Shown piece by piece: positions 11,578 to 24,519 of a DNA stretch of 64,000 bases. Every line of letters starts with the position of its first letter. Positions within the stretch are counted from its first letter, which is position 1. Source of the stretch: Ciborinia camelliae. Its lineage: Eukaryota; Ascomycota; Leotiomycetes; Helotiales; Sclerotiniaceae. The stretch spans positions 2,990,800 through 3,054,799 of the forward strand of contig JANPYM010000004.1 of NCBI GenBank assembly GCA_025890175.1, written 5' to 3'. The notes beneath the pieces are model-generated. The model did not search any database. It saw nothing but the letters and a program-made list of their open reading frames with translations, and was not told the origin of the DNA. The translations under genes were made by a program, and so were the position numbers.

Positions 11578-11726
11578 TCGCGATACTAGTGAATCGTACA
11601 TGCGTCCTATCTGCCCGCACAGTGGGCATATAAGCCCCGCGTAGATCTACATTCAATCCATATATAATTCATTACTTTTCATACTGTATTAGCTAATACA
11701 TACCACCGAGGTGATTTCAACAATAG
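11578..11726 (+). repeat. Dispersed repeat, third copy
   Basis: Starts GTCGCGATACTAGTGAATC, has CTATCTGCCCGC and GGGCATATAAGCCC, and ends ACCACCGAGGTGATTTCAACAAT. Spacing to the copy at 11151 is about 428 bp, almost the same as between the two preceding copies, so a larger tandem structure is possible. Confidence 0.6.
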
Positions 11727-11828
11727 ATATCAGCTTGATATACATGCTGGATCTGAGCTGGTGCTATTATCATCTCATGTGATGAAGAATTACTTTCGAA
11801 TGCGGACGTTTACTTTGAACTTTTACGT

Positions 11829-12330
11829 ACTTGTTGTTTGATGTGCTGAGGGGGTATCGCGAAGTTCTCAAGGGGGATATGAAAAATAATATACTCTCGT
11901 TTTGTGGACTTGAGATTGAAGTTTGCTGATATATAAGCGGGATTTGATCTTGGGTTATGATCGTCTTGTGCACTAGAACTTTATAGTTATGATCTAGATG
12001 TTCCATTCAAACTTTTGGGGGGTTGTCTTTGCATATGCTGGGAGATATCTTCGGGTTATCAAGATGAAGTATACAAAATGAAGGACTCTCATTCTGTAGA
12101 CATGAGATTGAAATATTTTGAGATACAAACGGGATTTGATTTTGTATTATACTCATTTTATGTATTGGAGGTTTATAGTTATGATCTAGAGGTTTAATCC
12201 AAACTTTTGGAGATTCTTTTTAGATATGATGGGAAGATATCTTCGGATCGTCAAGGCGGAACATGAAAATCAGAAAGTCTCTGTTTATGCATTCGAGATT
12301 GCAGTACAGTATTCTAATAAATCAGCAGAA
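11829..12330 (+). repeat. 190-bp tandem triplication
   Basis: Three diverged units begin near 11852 (GGTATCGCGAAG), 12042 (GATATCTTCGGGTTATCAAG) and 12233 (GATATCTTCGGATCGTCAAG). Units one and two share TTTATAGTTATGATCTAGA and CAAACTTTTGG near their ends. The third unit continues into a frame from 12226 to 12429 with coding-like character (GTWKCHLIYPDGSSKPISL), so a gene fragment may have been multiplied. No family is recognised. Confidence 0.6.
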
Positions 12331-12429
12331 GGAACTTGGAAATGTCATTTAATATATCCAGATGGATCATCAAAACCAATCTCACTGGCGCCGGAAAAAA
12401 TAGACTACTCCATGGAGAAAGATTTTTAA

Positions 12430-13105
12430 TCGAGGTATGTCGACAATATGTCTTAGACACTGATCTCCTCATCTTATAGCTCTTCGCACGAATACGTACA
12501 CCTTGTGTTGCGGACCCCAAGATGTATTCGTTGAAGAACTTTACTCTAGCCTGAGCTACAATACCCCGATCTTGATGATCTTCCCATTTTTTATACTCTA
12601 CTCGGCAACAAAATCACCATTCATCTACCCTCTATTTTCTTTTAGCTGAACTTTCATTCCAAACAACCCCTAGAACAATTCCCCCTAAGTTTTCAGAAGA
12701 TCCCGCAATTGCGCTTCCATTGGTCATTTGAATTCTTCATTTGCATGATTTAGCCTTATAGAAAGCCGTACATGGCGGTCGACGAAGAGGCCGGCGTGGC
12801 ACGGCAAACCCACACTTGGGGATGCCAACCACTCATTTCTTGCGAGGGGACTTTTATTGGTCAGACAGCTTCCACGAATTCATGCGGCGTGAGGCTTGTC
12901 GATGTTGTACATGTGGACGCGGGTGGTACCAGGGCGGGGATGGATAAATGGATAAGTGTCGAGCGTTATCTTCATCGCTCTCCTTTCTGAGCGTAGATAT
13001 CTAATAATATAATATATCCATCCCATTCATTTATTCATTCGTTGCATCATCAGATCCATAATTGTATATAAGAGTCAACATCCAAAACTCCCAAGAATTG
13101 ATTGA
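12430..13105. other. Intergenic
   Basis: No supported gene. A 72-codon frame at 12772-12990 has no recognised similarity and no flanking splice or context support. The last 100 bases should hold the promoter and leader of the gene at 13106. Confidence 0.4.
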
Positions 13106-14383
13106 ATGCCTCGCACTCGAAGCCGGCAGGCTCGGATTTCGAGACGCAGTTCACCTCTTGATGCTCAAGTTGGGCATGGGATCCGGCCTAGTTTGAAGAA
13201 AACCGATTTGTGCGTTGGGTGTATCATGTGGCTCCCGGCCAAGATAGAAAGCGATGAGTCTCTCACATGTTCTCGCGGTCAAAGTTGCTGCAATGGCAAG
13301 AAGTTAGACGATGATGGCTACAACCACCCTGTAGTAATTTTATGTTATCAGGGTACTACTTGCTATATTGCAATGGTAAATCAATCACCTTGCTTGCCCG
13401 CTATTAAAGCCCTGGTTTATGAACACAGAAAATTTGAGAATCGAGTTGAAAGCTAATGTAATACCACTACCAAGATAACTTCCAAAACACGATCGAATAT
13501 CTCCAATCGTATCCCAATATCCCAAATCCCTCCCGTTCCCAATGTCACCGATTCCGAATTCAAACTCTATCTCGAGTCGGGGGAAATGAATAAACAATCG
13601 TATGTTATCATCGAACATATTTTCCCTATCCCGCTTGCGATGCTCCGCTCCATTAGCTTCAAATCCGACTCGCGAGCTTTCGATACCCGGCTCCGGAAAC
13701 AAAGCCATGCGGATCTGGTATCGAAATTTGAGATGAGTGATGAGAGGACGATATTTGTGGATACCAGTACTATGAGAGCGCAGGAAACGAATGCGGAGAC
13801 GAGAGTACCGAGAGTTACATTTACGGATCCATGGCAGGAAATCAGGGGTAATACATCGGCTACAGCTACACATCATACCCGTGAGATGCAAAGACACGCA
13901 CAAGATCGAAGAAGGTACTCGGAACCTACGCCTCCCACAACTACCCCCGCTCTCCCATCAACCAGAGTTCCTCGGGCTCAAACAACGTTTCCCGCATCAC
14001 CGGCTCGGGAATGGTATACCTACCACCGGGCTACGGATCGAGAAGTTTTTCGTGGGCTCGCGACAGAAAGACAAGCATTGCTTCAGCATCAACCTCCTCC
14101 CCTTTCTTCGGTTCATCAAATCCTACCCATTCAATCAACTTGGCAACAGCAACAAACATCCATACATTCAAACTACCATGCCGCACTCCCCTCAGTAGAG
14201 CGCTACGATCGATCGTATTGGGATGCACGCATTCATAATACTAATACGAGGGCGCATGATTTGGAACGTGGAAGGAATGGCGGTGAGGAGGAAGAAGGGG
14301 ATTGTGATGGGCGGTTGTTTGCGCAGTTGGTGGTTGTGTTTCTTAGTTTGGGGGGTCTTGTTTGGTGGATTTATAGGAAATAG
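13106..14383 (+). CDS. Unnamed fungal family protein with C-terminal membrane anchor
   Basis: Two exons, 13106-13375 and 13475-14383, join in phase 0 to give 392 residues. The N-terminal domain (about residues 30-95) contains CVGCIMWLPAK, four cysteines, and GYNHPVVIL. The neighbour at 15183 has the same plan (GCVVWLPP...GYDHPVLI) and an intron at the same place (after AM/FIT, before a Thr/Ser-rich start), so the two are paralogues. The middle is low complexity, rich in Pro, Thr, Gln and Arg. The end RLFAQLVVVFLSLGGLVWWI is a single membrane segment followed by a short basic tail. I know similar WLP/HPVV proteins as an uncharacterised, expanded family in filamentous ascomycetes; no function is assigned. 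Confidence 0.7.
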
Positions 14384-15182
14384 GAGGGGATAGGAGGTAG
14401 GAGGCAGTATTTTCGTATTTGGGAGGTTGGGTTGTTTGGATTTGGTTGAGAGAATGAGATGAGGTCTGGGGAACGCAGAGGTACTTAATTGGGTACGTAT
14501 AGGTATGGTTTGATTGTGTAGTAATTTGGGGGATATACAAGGTAAGACAGTTGAATTTGGGGGGGGGGGTGATTGAAATGGGTATCGGTAGGATTCGCTA
14601 ACCTAAGGATAGGATAAAGATCATGTTTCGGAGTCAAGACTTGACTCAGTCGCGGATCTCGGACTTCTTTGTATGTTCTTGATGATGGATCCATACTTTC
14701 ATTGATCTCTTTCATGTGTAAATATAATCATTCGCATTATCACTTTGTTGGTTTCAATACCATGAGTATTATTGTAGACATTGTTTCCATGACATCGATC
14801 CATTCTTTGATCTCTTCATTGTGAATATAATAATTCGTACCATTACTTTGTTGGTTTCAATATCAAGTATCAATTATCATTGTCCAGATTGTTTCCACGA
14901 TATCAATCGACACCAAAAGAATCAACTCTTCGATCTATATAAACCTCACTTGAGGCCAACCTCAACCAGATTCCTCGCATACTTTCATCATCATCATTCC
15001 ATCATCTCAAGATTCTCTGGTAGATCTTGACTTCAATTCTAGCATTCCTTTACTCATTTCATCGAGTCAATCTTTAATCTCCGTGGCTTTGATAGCCATT
15101 TCAAAGATTTATTTTCATACCATCTCTCGATTATCACAACACTGAGTGCATCAACCAGATCACCCCCAACGAATCATCTTTC
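14384..15182. other. Intergenic between the two paralogues
   Basis: No gene seen. A G-run of nine lies near 14562. The sequences near 14690-14760 and 14790-14870 are similar to each other (CATTGATCTCTTTCATGTGTAAATATAAT against CTTTGATCTCTTCATTGTGAATATAAT, each followed by CACTTTGTTGGTTTCAATA-like text). This is a short direct duplication of about 80-100 bp. Confidence 0.45.
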
Positions 15183-15967
15183 ATGGGGCCAAATTTTGTA
15201 AAGTTGCCCGATCTTAAACCAGGCTGTGTGGTATGGCTTCCGCCCCACAGACCTGAGGACTATTTCAATTGTGTGCAGAAATCCCGTCTTTGCCAAGATA
15301 ACTGCAGCTTGAATGTTGGAGGATACGATCATCCCGTACTAATAACCGAAAAGGGGAAACCATCTCCTGATGGTGATATTCAAGTGACATTTATCACGGT
15401 AATAGAAATCACATCTACGAGTATTACCGAGTATAGAAGGAGCTGCTAATCCGAAAACAGATGACCAAAAGCCCTATGCACCGGGATGCATATTCTCAAT
15501 ATTCGCCCATCGGCCATAAATTCGCCAATCACTTTATACCCGAACATCGATCTCGATATTGGCTTCAAGGTGGTAAATCATTGAGAGGACTGACGTATTT
15601 GCGCTTGTTTCATACATTTAAAAAGACCATCACATGTGAAAATCCATACTTCACCACATTTGACCAGAACATTCGTGCGAAGGCCGATGACTATTGCTTG
15701 GATAATGCCTCATTAACGAGATTGGAAGAGAGACTTTCAAAGCCGCCAGCGGTTCAATGGCCCTGGTGGCCAATCCGACAACATTCGGGGTCGTCTGAAA
15801 GATGTATGTCAAGCTCAGACGCACCTCCCAGTCTCGACGATGAGGCTCAAATCCCCGTACTCAACCCCCAAGATACTCAGGCAGTTATAGATTCTATATT
15901 AGCATCTAATGACCCTAGTAAGTTTCCCATTCCAAACGTTGATAGACAGGAATGGGGTTTAAGCTGA
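15183..15967 (+). CDS. Unnamed fungal family protein, soluble paralogue
   Basis: Exons 15183-15398 and 15461-15967 join in phase 0 to 240 residues. The N-terminal domain carries LKPGCVVWLPPHRPED, three further cysteines and GGYDHPVLITEKG, matching the gene at 13106, including the intron position. The C-terminal half is unrelated to that of its neighbour: it is not low complexity, has no membrane segment, and ends in an acidic stretch. Shared N-terminal module and divergent tails suggest duplication followed by tail replacement or fast divergence. Function unknown. Confidence 0.65.
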
Positions 15968-17909
15968 TTTCGGGAAGATGATATTGCATGGTATATTAAA
16001 AAAGCGCGGGAAAAACTTATGGAGCTTTGTACAACATTTGGCCAACTCGATTACTTCAACCAATCTCGTTTCTATGAACGGCCCGGCGGGATGTGAGTAG
16101 AAAGTAGGATATGGAATGCGGCTTGGAATGATATGATACGAATAGATGTGCAACACGCAATGTGAGAGGCAATGGAAGGATATTAGAAATTAGGAATCTG
16201 AATAATATAACTTATCAATCAAATAATTCTCTCCTCTTAAAATCCGTACTTTTACTCCAACAGCCAAAAGAAACCCCCCAAACATACCCCATAAATAAAT
16301 AAAGCAAAATCAAACACAAAAGACCACCATATCAAAACCAACAAACAACCTTTTCAACATACACCACCAAATGCGCGACAACAAGATAATCCATCCGAGA
16401 GAGACCTGTCAGCCACCAAACCAAAACTAATTGCTAAGCTCCTGTCAGGGATTCTCTTGCGATATGATATCTATCATAGATATTCCGCGTCTATCATCTA
16501 TCATGATCGATCGATGATAAAGATCCCAAGTCTATCATCAGAGTACAAGAAAGAGTTGATCGAATGCTGGCCTCGCTGGGCGAGGTTAATTACCCAAATC
16601 CAAGTTCTTGAATCGATCTATCTATGTATCAAAACAAATCTCTCAAAAATCTCTCGATTCCAAAGCGGCGAAGCTAAGAGAGAGCGAGGATAAGAAGCAA
16701 AATATGAAAATGTGACCGAGACGATCACGAGTAGAGAACCTGAAGATGAAGATGAGATTGCATTATCAATCTCATCATCCTAACTATAGGAAGAGTAAGT
16801 CCAAACAAAGATTGTGGATATTCCCTATTCCTATGCGGATTCAGGTATCATCAGACCATTGAATCAGACGTCCTCATAGGTTTGATAAATTGAGATTTCC
16901 GTGGGGAGGTGAGGAAAATCCATCAAAATCAAAAAGCAAAACCCATCCAAGACCAATCTCACACTGCACTGCCAAGAAACAATAAGAATTCAATTCTTTC
17001 CTCTCCTCCGACTTCTCAATGTCCTGTCTCAACACTCGTCAAGACCGTCAAGACCGTCAAGACCTAATTAAACATGTAAAGATCCCCCTCTACCACAAGT
17101 TCCCAGAACAAAAGAAAGACTCTCATGCTCATGCACACACTAATAATACTTCCCCAAACCCAGCTATAAATAACATGAAAAAATATATACATATTACCGG
17201 TACATCCATCAACCACTTCAGATTCAGCTCAGTTGCGCACTTCCTCTTCTTCATCATCTTCACCATCATCATCTCCCTTCGCCCCTGCCATCCCATCTCA
17301 CCCCATCCCCTCCCGCTTCCAATACGATCAACCTCTCATTTATTTATCAGAAACGAGTACTCTTCCCCAACTCCTCAAGATCAATTCAGCCAATTCAGGC
17401 AAAACAAAAAGAATCCAAAAATACAAGAGGAAGAAGAAAAGAAAAGAAAAACATACAAACACGAATCCAATCCAATCCAATCCAATCCAAACGTAGAAAT
17501 CTTACTTCATGCCAAACCCCGAAAAAAACATAACCATCAACCTACCCTCCCCCCAAAAGACCATCGGTGAAAAACAAATGTTTAAGAAACTCTCTTTCTC
17601 TCTCCCACATCTTTTCTTTTCCCCATTCTCCAGCATACCCGTACATCGCAGCTTCATAGATTCTCTAGAAAACAATACTCATTGATTACAAGTAAGTATA
17701 CTTTCATTGGAAAACCCATTCATCTCATTACCTAGTACATCAGATTCATCAGACTATCTTTTTCGCATTGAATAAGGAAAGTCTAAGTATCCGAGGTCAC
17801 TAGAGATATCTTAGAAGTTAAGCAGCAAAGGCTCGTGGATGGCGGAGAAGAGAGATGGTTGAAGCATTGATTGAACATTTTGTAAGTAATTGGACAGACG
17901 TGCTACTAG
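15968..17909. other. Long gene-free spacer rich in A/C and C/T runs
   Basis: Contains a palindromic ATGATCGATCGATGAT-like stretch near 16503, a triple GTCAAGACC repeat near 17039-17062 and a (TCCAA)n run near 17466-17490. Two overlapping frames at 17019-17570 and 17233-17496 are low complexity and not supported as genes. An untranslated RNA cannot be excluded. Confidence 0.4.
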
Positions 17910-17950
17910 GGACTTAAGGGCCCAAGTCCTGGCTGGTCGCTTGCGACCAG
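17910..17950. repeat. Two adjacent hairpins
   Basis: GGACTT...AAGTCC pairs across 17910-17929, and CTGGTCGC TT GCGACCAG forms a perfect 8-bp stem at 17933-17950. Both sit immediately before the inverted TEF1 fragment. They could mark a rearrangement joint or act in the 3' end of a TEF1 transcript; neither is shown. Confidence 0.6.
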
Positions 17951-17959
17951 AAAAAAATA

Positions 17960-18020
17960 TGCCGTAGGAGTCATTAGTAAATTGCTCCCTTTTCTTTACC
18001 TTCCTGTCATCCTCACTCCC
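17960..18020 (+). repeat. Inverted copy of TEF1 exon/intron junction
   Basis: These 61 bases are the reverse complement of 18431-18493, differing only by a two-base CC gap. The copied piece covers the last 17 or so coding bases of the main TEF1 exon (coding VGVI), the splice donor GTAAATTG and the first part of the last intron. The arms are about 410 bp apart and enclose the last TEF1 exon and its 3' untranslated region. Confidence 0.85.
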
Positions 18021-18322
18021 TCCATCTGGGCTTAAGGATAAGATAAAATAATTGGTAGGTGTTCACATTCACAGTAAATTCAACATCAGAAGGCAAAAGC
18101 ACAGAGAAAGATACTTTTGAAGTGCATTCTAGACGACTATGTTCTATGTATGATACCAGAACGGAAAGAGCTAACCATTGCGCAAACCCAAACCCAGTCA
18201 TCTTATCGTAACCCGAGGAGGTAAAAGGAAATGGTGTCTTGCAACACTAGCCATAAATCATCGTGAACCCGAAACAAAGCAAAGATGGTGAAGATACATT
18301 TTGTTTCCTTCCATTATTGCAT

Positions 18323-20314
<1,992 letters not shown>

Positions 20315-20366
20315 TTTGACGGTTGTGTTTGGTTATTTTTGGAAGTTTTGTCTTCTTAAATTGAAT

Positions 20367-20461
20367 CTATTGCGAGAAGAAGATATTAGTTGATCGATCT
20401 TCGATGTTTTGATGTTGAAGAGAAGGAGTTGATCGATGGAATGATAAGAATAACAACTTAC
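20367..20461 (-). promoter_or_regulatory. TEF1: TEF1 5' leader intron
   Basis: On the minus strand GTAAGTTGTT begins at 20461, and an acceptor AATAG ends at 20367, about 50 bases before the start codon. A leader intron is common in fungal TEF1 genes and often raises expression; that is known of the family, not seen here. Confidence 0.6.
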
Positions 20462-21521
20462 TGCACAGGTATGATTACTTGAATCCAGGTATGTGCGACG
20501 AAGGAAGAAGATGGTGAGTTCGAGAGGATGGCGGGGTTTATAAAAAAAAAGTTGAGATGTGCGGAACGCTAAGCGATAGAATTTTAACGCTAAGAAGTGG
20601 GGTAAATCATGTGATTTGAGTCAATAGTTTCACTTTTGAGCGCGTCAAATTGGTATGACTGGTTCGGTGAGCTGGAAAAGTGGATTTCTCTCATTCAATA
20701 AACCAACCCATCAATTTTATATTGACCGTATGACGAAAAAATCAAGTCCAAAGCAAAGTTTCGGTCGGGCCACCAGATAAAGAAAAAGGTTTTTCGAACG
20801 CAAATGTGGCAATTGGGCACTTAGGGGATGGGTTACATGGTTTTCCAAGGTTTTCATGATTATACGACAACCAATGAATTCACTGCATTTCATTAACATT
20901 TCCACTCGATGCAAAAAAGTGGATTTACCAGCGGCAATGATTATCATATGTGGTTAGTTGCTTTCTCTCTTGCTCAAATTTTCATTCCATTCCATTCACT
21001 TCATTATTATCTTTGGTGGAGGGGCAATAAAATCCAGTGAGGGGCAACTTGATAGCCATGCAAGAATGCAAGAATGGCTTCAAAATGACCAAATTTGATG
21101 AAGGATGAAGTGTTCTCATTGCAAGTGGATTAGAGGTTGCATCACCTGCATAGGCTGCATCAATTCAGTTGCAAATTTTCATGGGACGTGAGGAATATCA
21201 GTGGGTAAATGTGAGGTGAGTTTCGAAAAACCATTCATTCCCCCCACTTATCTCCAATCAAGATTATTACAGTACAGTATCAAGTTCATACCGGTATCTT
21301 TACATTTCCTGTACAACAAGGCTGGCTTGACTGGAAATCTTCCATTCCGTTCTTGTTGTGATATGAATGCTTCCCTCGAATTTGGTTGAACGGCGTGAAT
21401 CATTCTTCGAATATGAATACCATCCATCCAAGCACAAGACGGTAAGCTTATCGATTCCTCGAGGTGTTGAACGCTGCTTTGTTATACGGCAAGCTCAAGG
21501 GAAGATGAAACAAACAACGTT
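20462..21521. other. TEF1 upstream region and spacer
   Basis: The part nearest TEF1 should be its promoter: a TTTATAAAC-like element occurs on the minus strand near 20535-20545 with an A/T run. The rest shows no gene. Confidence 0.4.
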
Positions 21522-22560
21522 TTGGTAGTGGGGAGTATGACACCGTATGAATCGTATGATGTCAACCCCTCCCCCTCTTCAACCTCCTCAATTATTATCA
21601 CGATACCCCGTACATTCAGCCGAAGAATAGGTGAGAAAATTCGAGGCTGGGAGACATCTAATTCAACTTTTCATTGGGGTGAGCCAGGCTACGGCTTCAA
21701 TACGACTCTAGATAAATCGACCGGTAAGGCTAAAGAGATGCATACCGAACCTTGGGACGAGCCGATAGATGTCAATTCGATGAATCAATATCTGGTCTTG
21801 AACGCAAGCTCTCTTAACACGCTGGGGAATACCTACCCTTACAGCAGATTCGATAATTTACCTTCCAGTAAGGACAAAGGGTGAAGTTACGGCTCCCATT
21901 AATACAATACTTTCTCGCAGGCCAGGGAAATTCTTGAGTTTGAAACAAGTCGTTGGACAAGGAAATTCGAGGTCGAGGAGGCAAACCAATCCGCGGATGA
22001 CAATTCGATAGGTTACGTTCCATGTCTGGGGTGAGCTCAAGGTTGACTTTCGACACAATCCAATGACTCCGGAATTAGTCGAGCGGTGAGAATATTTGAT
22101 ATTGGGGAGATGCCCAAGTTTGGAATGAACCAGCAGATGTCGATTTTGATGGGTTACCATTCACGAAGCTACGGATCTGATTTTCAGAGAAGTCGACAGG
22201 TGATCTAGAGGTATTTATCTATCACTAGAATGAACATCAATATCCACAGCTTCAACGCCAACTTTTCAACATCCGGGGATACGACTGGCTGGGAAAGAAA
22301 TTCACAGGTAAGAAATCTCGAAGCTCTAAGAATCTCAAGTCCCCGGATGGCAACTCGATAAATTATTTAATTCACCATGGAGCGAAGACGAGTTCACGAC
22401 CACAACCTCGATGCAAATCTTTGTCAACTCATCTAGCACATACCTCTTCGTATTACTCGGAAACACAACAAGCAAGAACTTGCACCCGGAAGCACACGCT
22501 CGCTACGAGCAGGAAAGAAAAGAAATACATTCAACAATGTAAGCTACAGCAAGGAGACGA
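21522..22560 (+). pseudogene. Decayed internal-repeat coding relic
   Basis: Short protein-like modules recur in different frames: HWGEPGYGFNT (about 21674), EPWDEPIDVNSMNQYLVLNA (about 21749), FHVWGELKVDF (about 22018), VWNEPADVDFDG (about 22112) and PWSEDEFTTTTSMQIFVNSS (about 22377). Other linked motifs are ADDNSIGYV and SPDGNSINYL. This suggests an ancestral protein built from Trp-Gly/Asp/Ser-Glu units that has lost its frame. The longest surviving frame is 21522-21884 (120 codons). No family is recognised and intron structure cannot be drawn. Confidence 0.4.
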
Positions 22561-24519
22561 CAACCCCATATCCCCGCATAATAGGCACCATGATTGTGCT
22601 TATGCTACATCCAAAAATACAAATCCAATATACAAACGCGGAACAGATACAACAATTCCTCCAACATTACATTACATACGGTATTTCAATACAAATACAA
22701 ACAAGCAGCTTAGGGCAGGGCTCTTCTTATAATCGATACCAGAGAAACTCGAGGAATATATTCGTGGATTTCAGGCCCATAGACCTTTGGCAGCTGCAAT
22801 TTGTCGTTCATTGATGGATAGATGGTAGGCGGGGAGTCCTTGCCGGATTGTCACGAAGTTATTCGATGGCGTGGACAGCTTCCTTCTTCTGAGACGCAAA
22901 CAATAGTTTCTCGATATGAAATTTAATTCCCAAGTTCTTTCTTTCCTCTATATATCTTTGGAGACACATATAAATTTGATTCATGTCTCAATTGTTCTGG
23001 TGAAGAAACCCGCTGCTCGTTGAAAATTGATCCTCGACAACCAACCGCTTTTGGGACTGATATTATCTCCTTTGTCCATGGCTCAAAAAATCCTTAGGAA
23101 TACTCTTTGTCCGCATACATAGGCGAGCTCTTCAAGACGCACGCATACTTGCTTGTGATTTTCATCAGGCTATATATGTATTTTCCCTAGAAAATACAGG
23201 CTCATTGTTTCTCGACCAGATGAATGCCTCTAGTTCAGAGGTATCTATCTACCTTACTAGCCAGCCATTTCATTTCCTTCCATTTCCTTGCTTCGTGCCC
23301 TATCCAGCCCCGACCGATAGATATCCGAAGGCACAATTCTTGTAAGACTTAACTTCACATAGTCAATAGTCAATGCCATTTCCTAGCGAGAAATCATACG
23401 AGTAGCTGCTCATCATGACATCGTAGCTAGCACTAGCCGCTTTTGTCATACGTATATTAGTACCTATCTTAGCTGCAATACAGCATCAACTTCATACAAC
23501 TTGGTTACGTGATCGTTTACGGATTCCTGATCTGCCACAAAAATAACATGTGAAGTTCTTTCGTCATATTCATATAGAAGCATAGGTATTGTTTAGACTC
23601 TCGTATTCGGCAAGCATGCATCGGCGGTCTAGATTAGACTTCTGAGTATACTACCTACCTAGGTATGGCGAATAAGCTTCTGGAGAGGGCATAGAGCTCT
23701 CAAGGAAATCCGCATTGGAAGGACAAGACTAAAGTTCACTGTTGTGTAGGTAGATAGATAGCCATGTATTCATCTCATCTCATCTCATCTCGCTAGGTAG
23801 GTAGGGGTGGTGAGTGGAGGGAAAAGTTCAATTTGATTATTTATAATTTTGTGATGATCGATAGTATCGGATCGGGTCGGATCGGATCGATCCCCTTGCA
23901 GCGCCATCTCGATCGGGATTCGGAATGGCGCGCCGGTATAGGTAGTTCGTCGCTTTTTCTTTGGCAGTGACTCACTCGTCCATAAATGCCACGTGCTTCG
24001 GCTTTCGAGGTGTACTGGGGAAGGGCGCCGGAATGGCTATGGCGAGCTCGGCAGTATGAGAGGAGAGGAGATTGCGTCCATGGAGTTTGCTAAAGGATGC
24101 GATTGATGGATGGATTGATGGAGTTTTTATATCGTATGGGGGAAGGCTGGTGGGCTTTTCTTTTATACTCATAGTTGAAGGAAGATGCTGATGTCGTCAC
24201 CCCATCCACCCAGTGCTCATTTCGTGGATCTAGGCAGTCAGTTCTCTCCTTGGCCCCTTGTTTTAGGACCGTTTTCTTTGCGGTTATGCATGTATAGGTA
24301 GCCATGCCATTCTCCAGATGTAGATAGTTCGATGGTTGAAATAAATCTTCATGATTTAGTCCCGAGATCCGTAACGTAAATTGGATGGAGAATCTCGAAC
24401 ACATGATGTCAAGTGGCTCGCATCTTAAAGGCAATACAATGAAATGAAATTTATTGAATTCAACGAATGTCTATCTATGCTAATATAACAAAGGTACTCT
24501 ATTCCTGCTCCATATGCAC
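22561..24519. other. Gene-free spacer
   Basis: No supported gene. Features seen are a CTACCTACCTAGGTATG palindrome near 23652, a CATCTCATCT run near 23770-23790 and a GGATCGGGTCGGATCGGATC run near 23870, followed by a short GC-richer patch with an AscI-like GGCGCGCC. Confidence 0.4.

Noticed and set aside
13385..13903. 172-codon minus-strand frame
   Set aside because: Antisense of the two-exon gene at 13106-14383, which has better start, splice and paralogue support.
17019..17570. 183-codon frame in the spacer before TEF1
   Set aside because: Low-complexity text driven by A/C and C/T runs, overlapping a second open frame of the same kind; no family, no splice context.
17790..17850. 5S-rRNA-like words (TTAGAAGTTAAGCAGC)
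   Set aside because: Only a dozen bases resemble the 5S consensus; the rest does not fit and ascomycete 5S sequence differs here.
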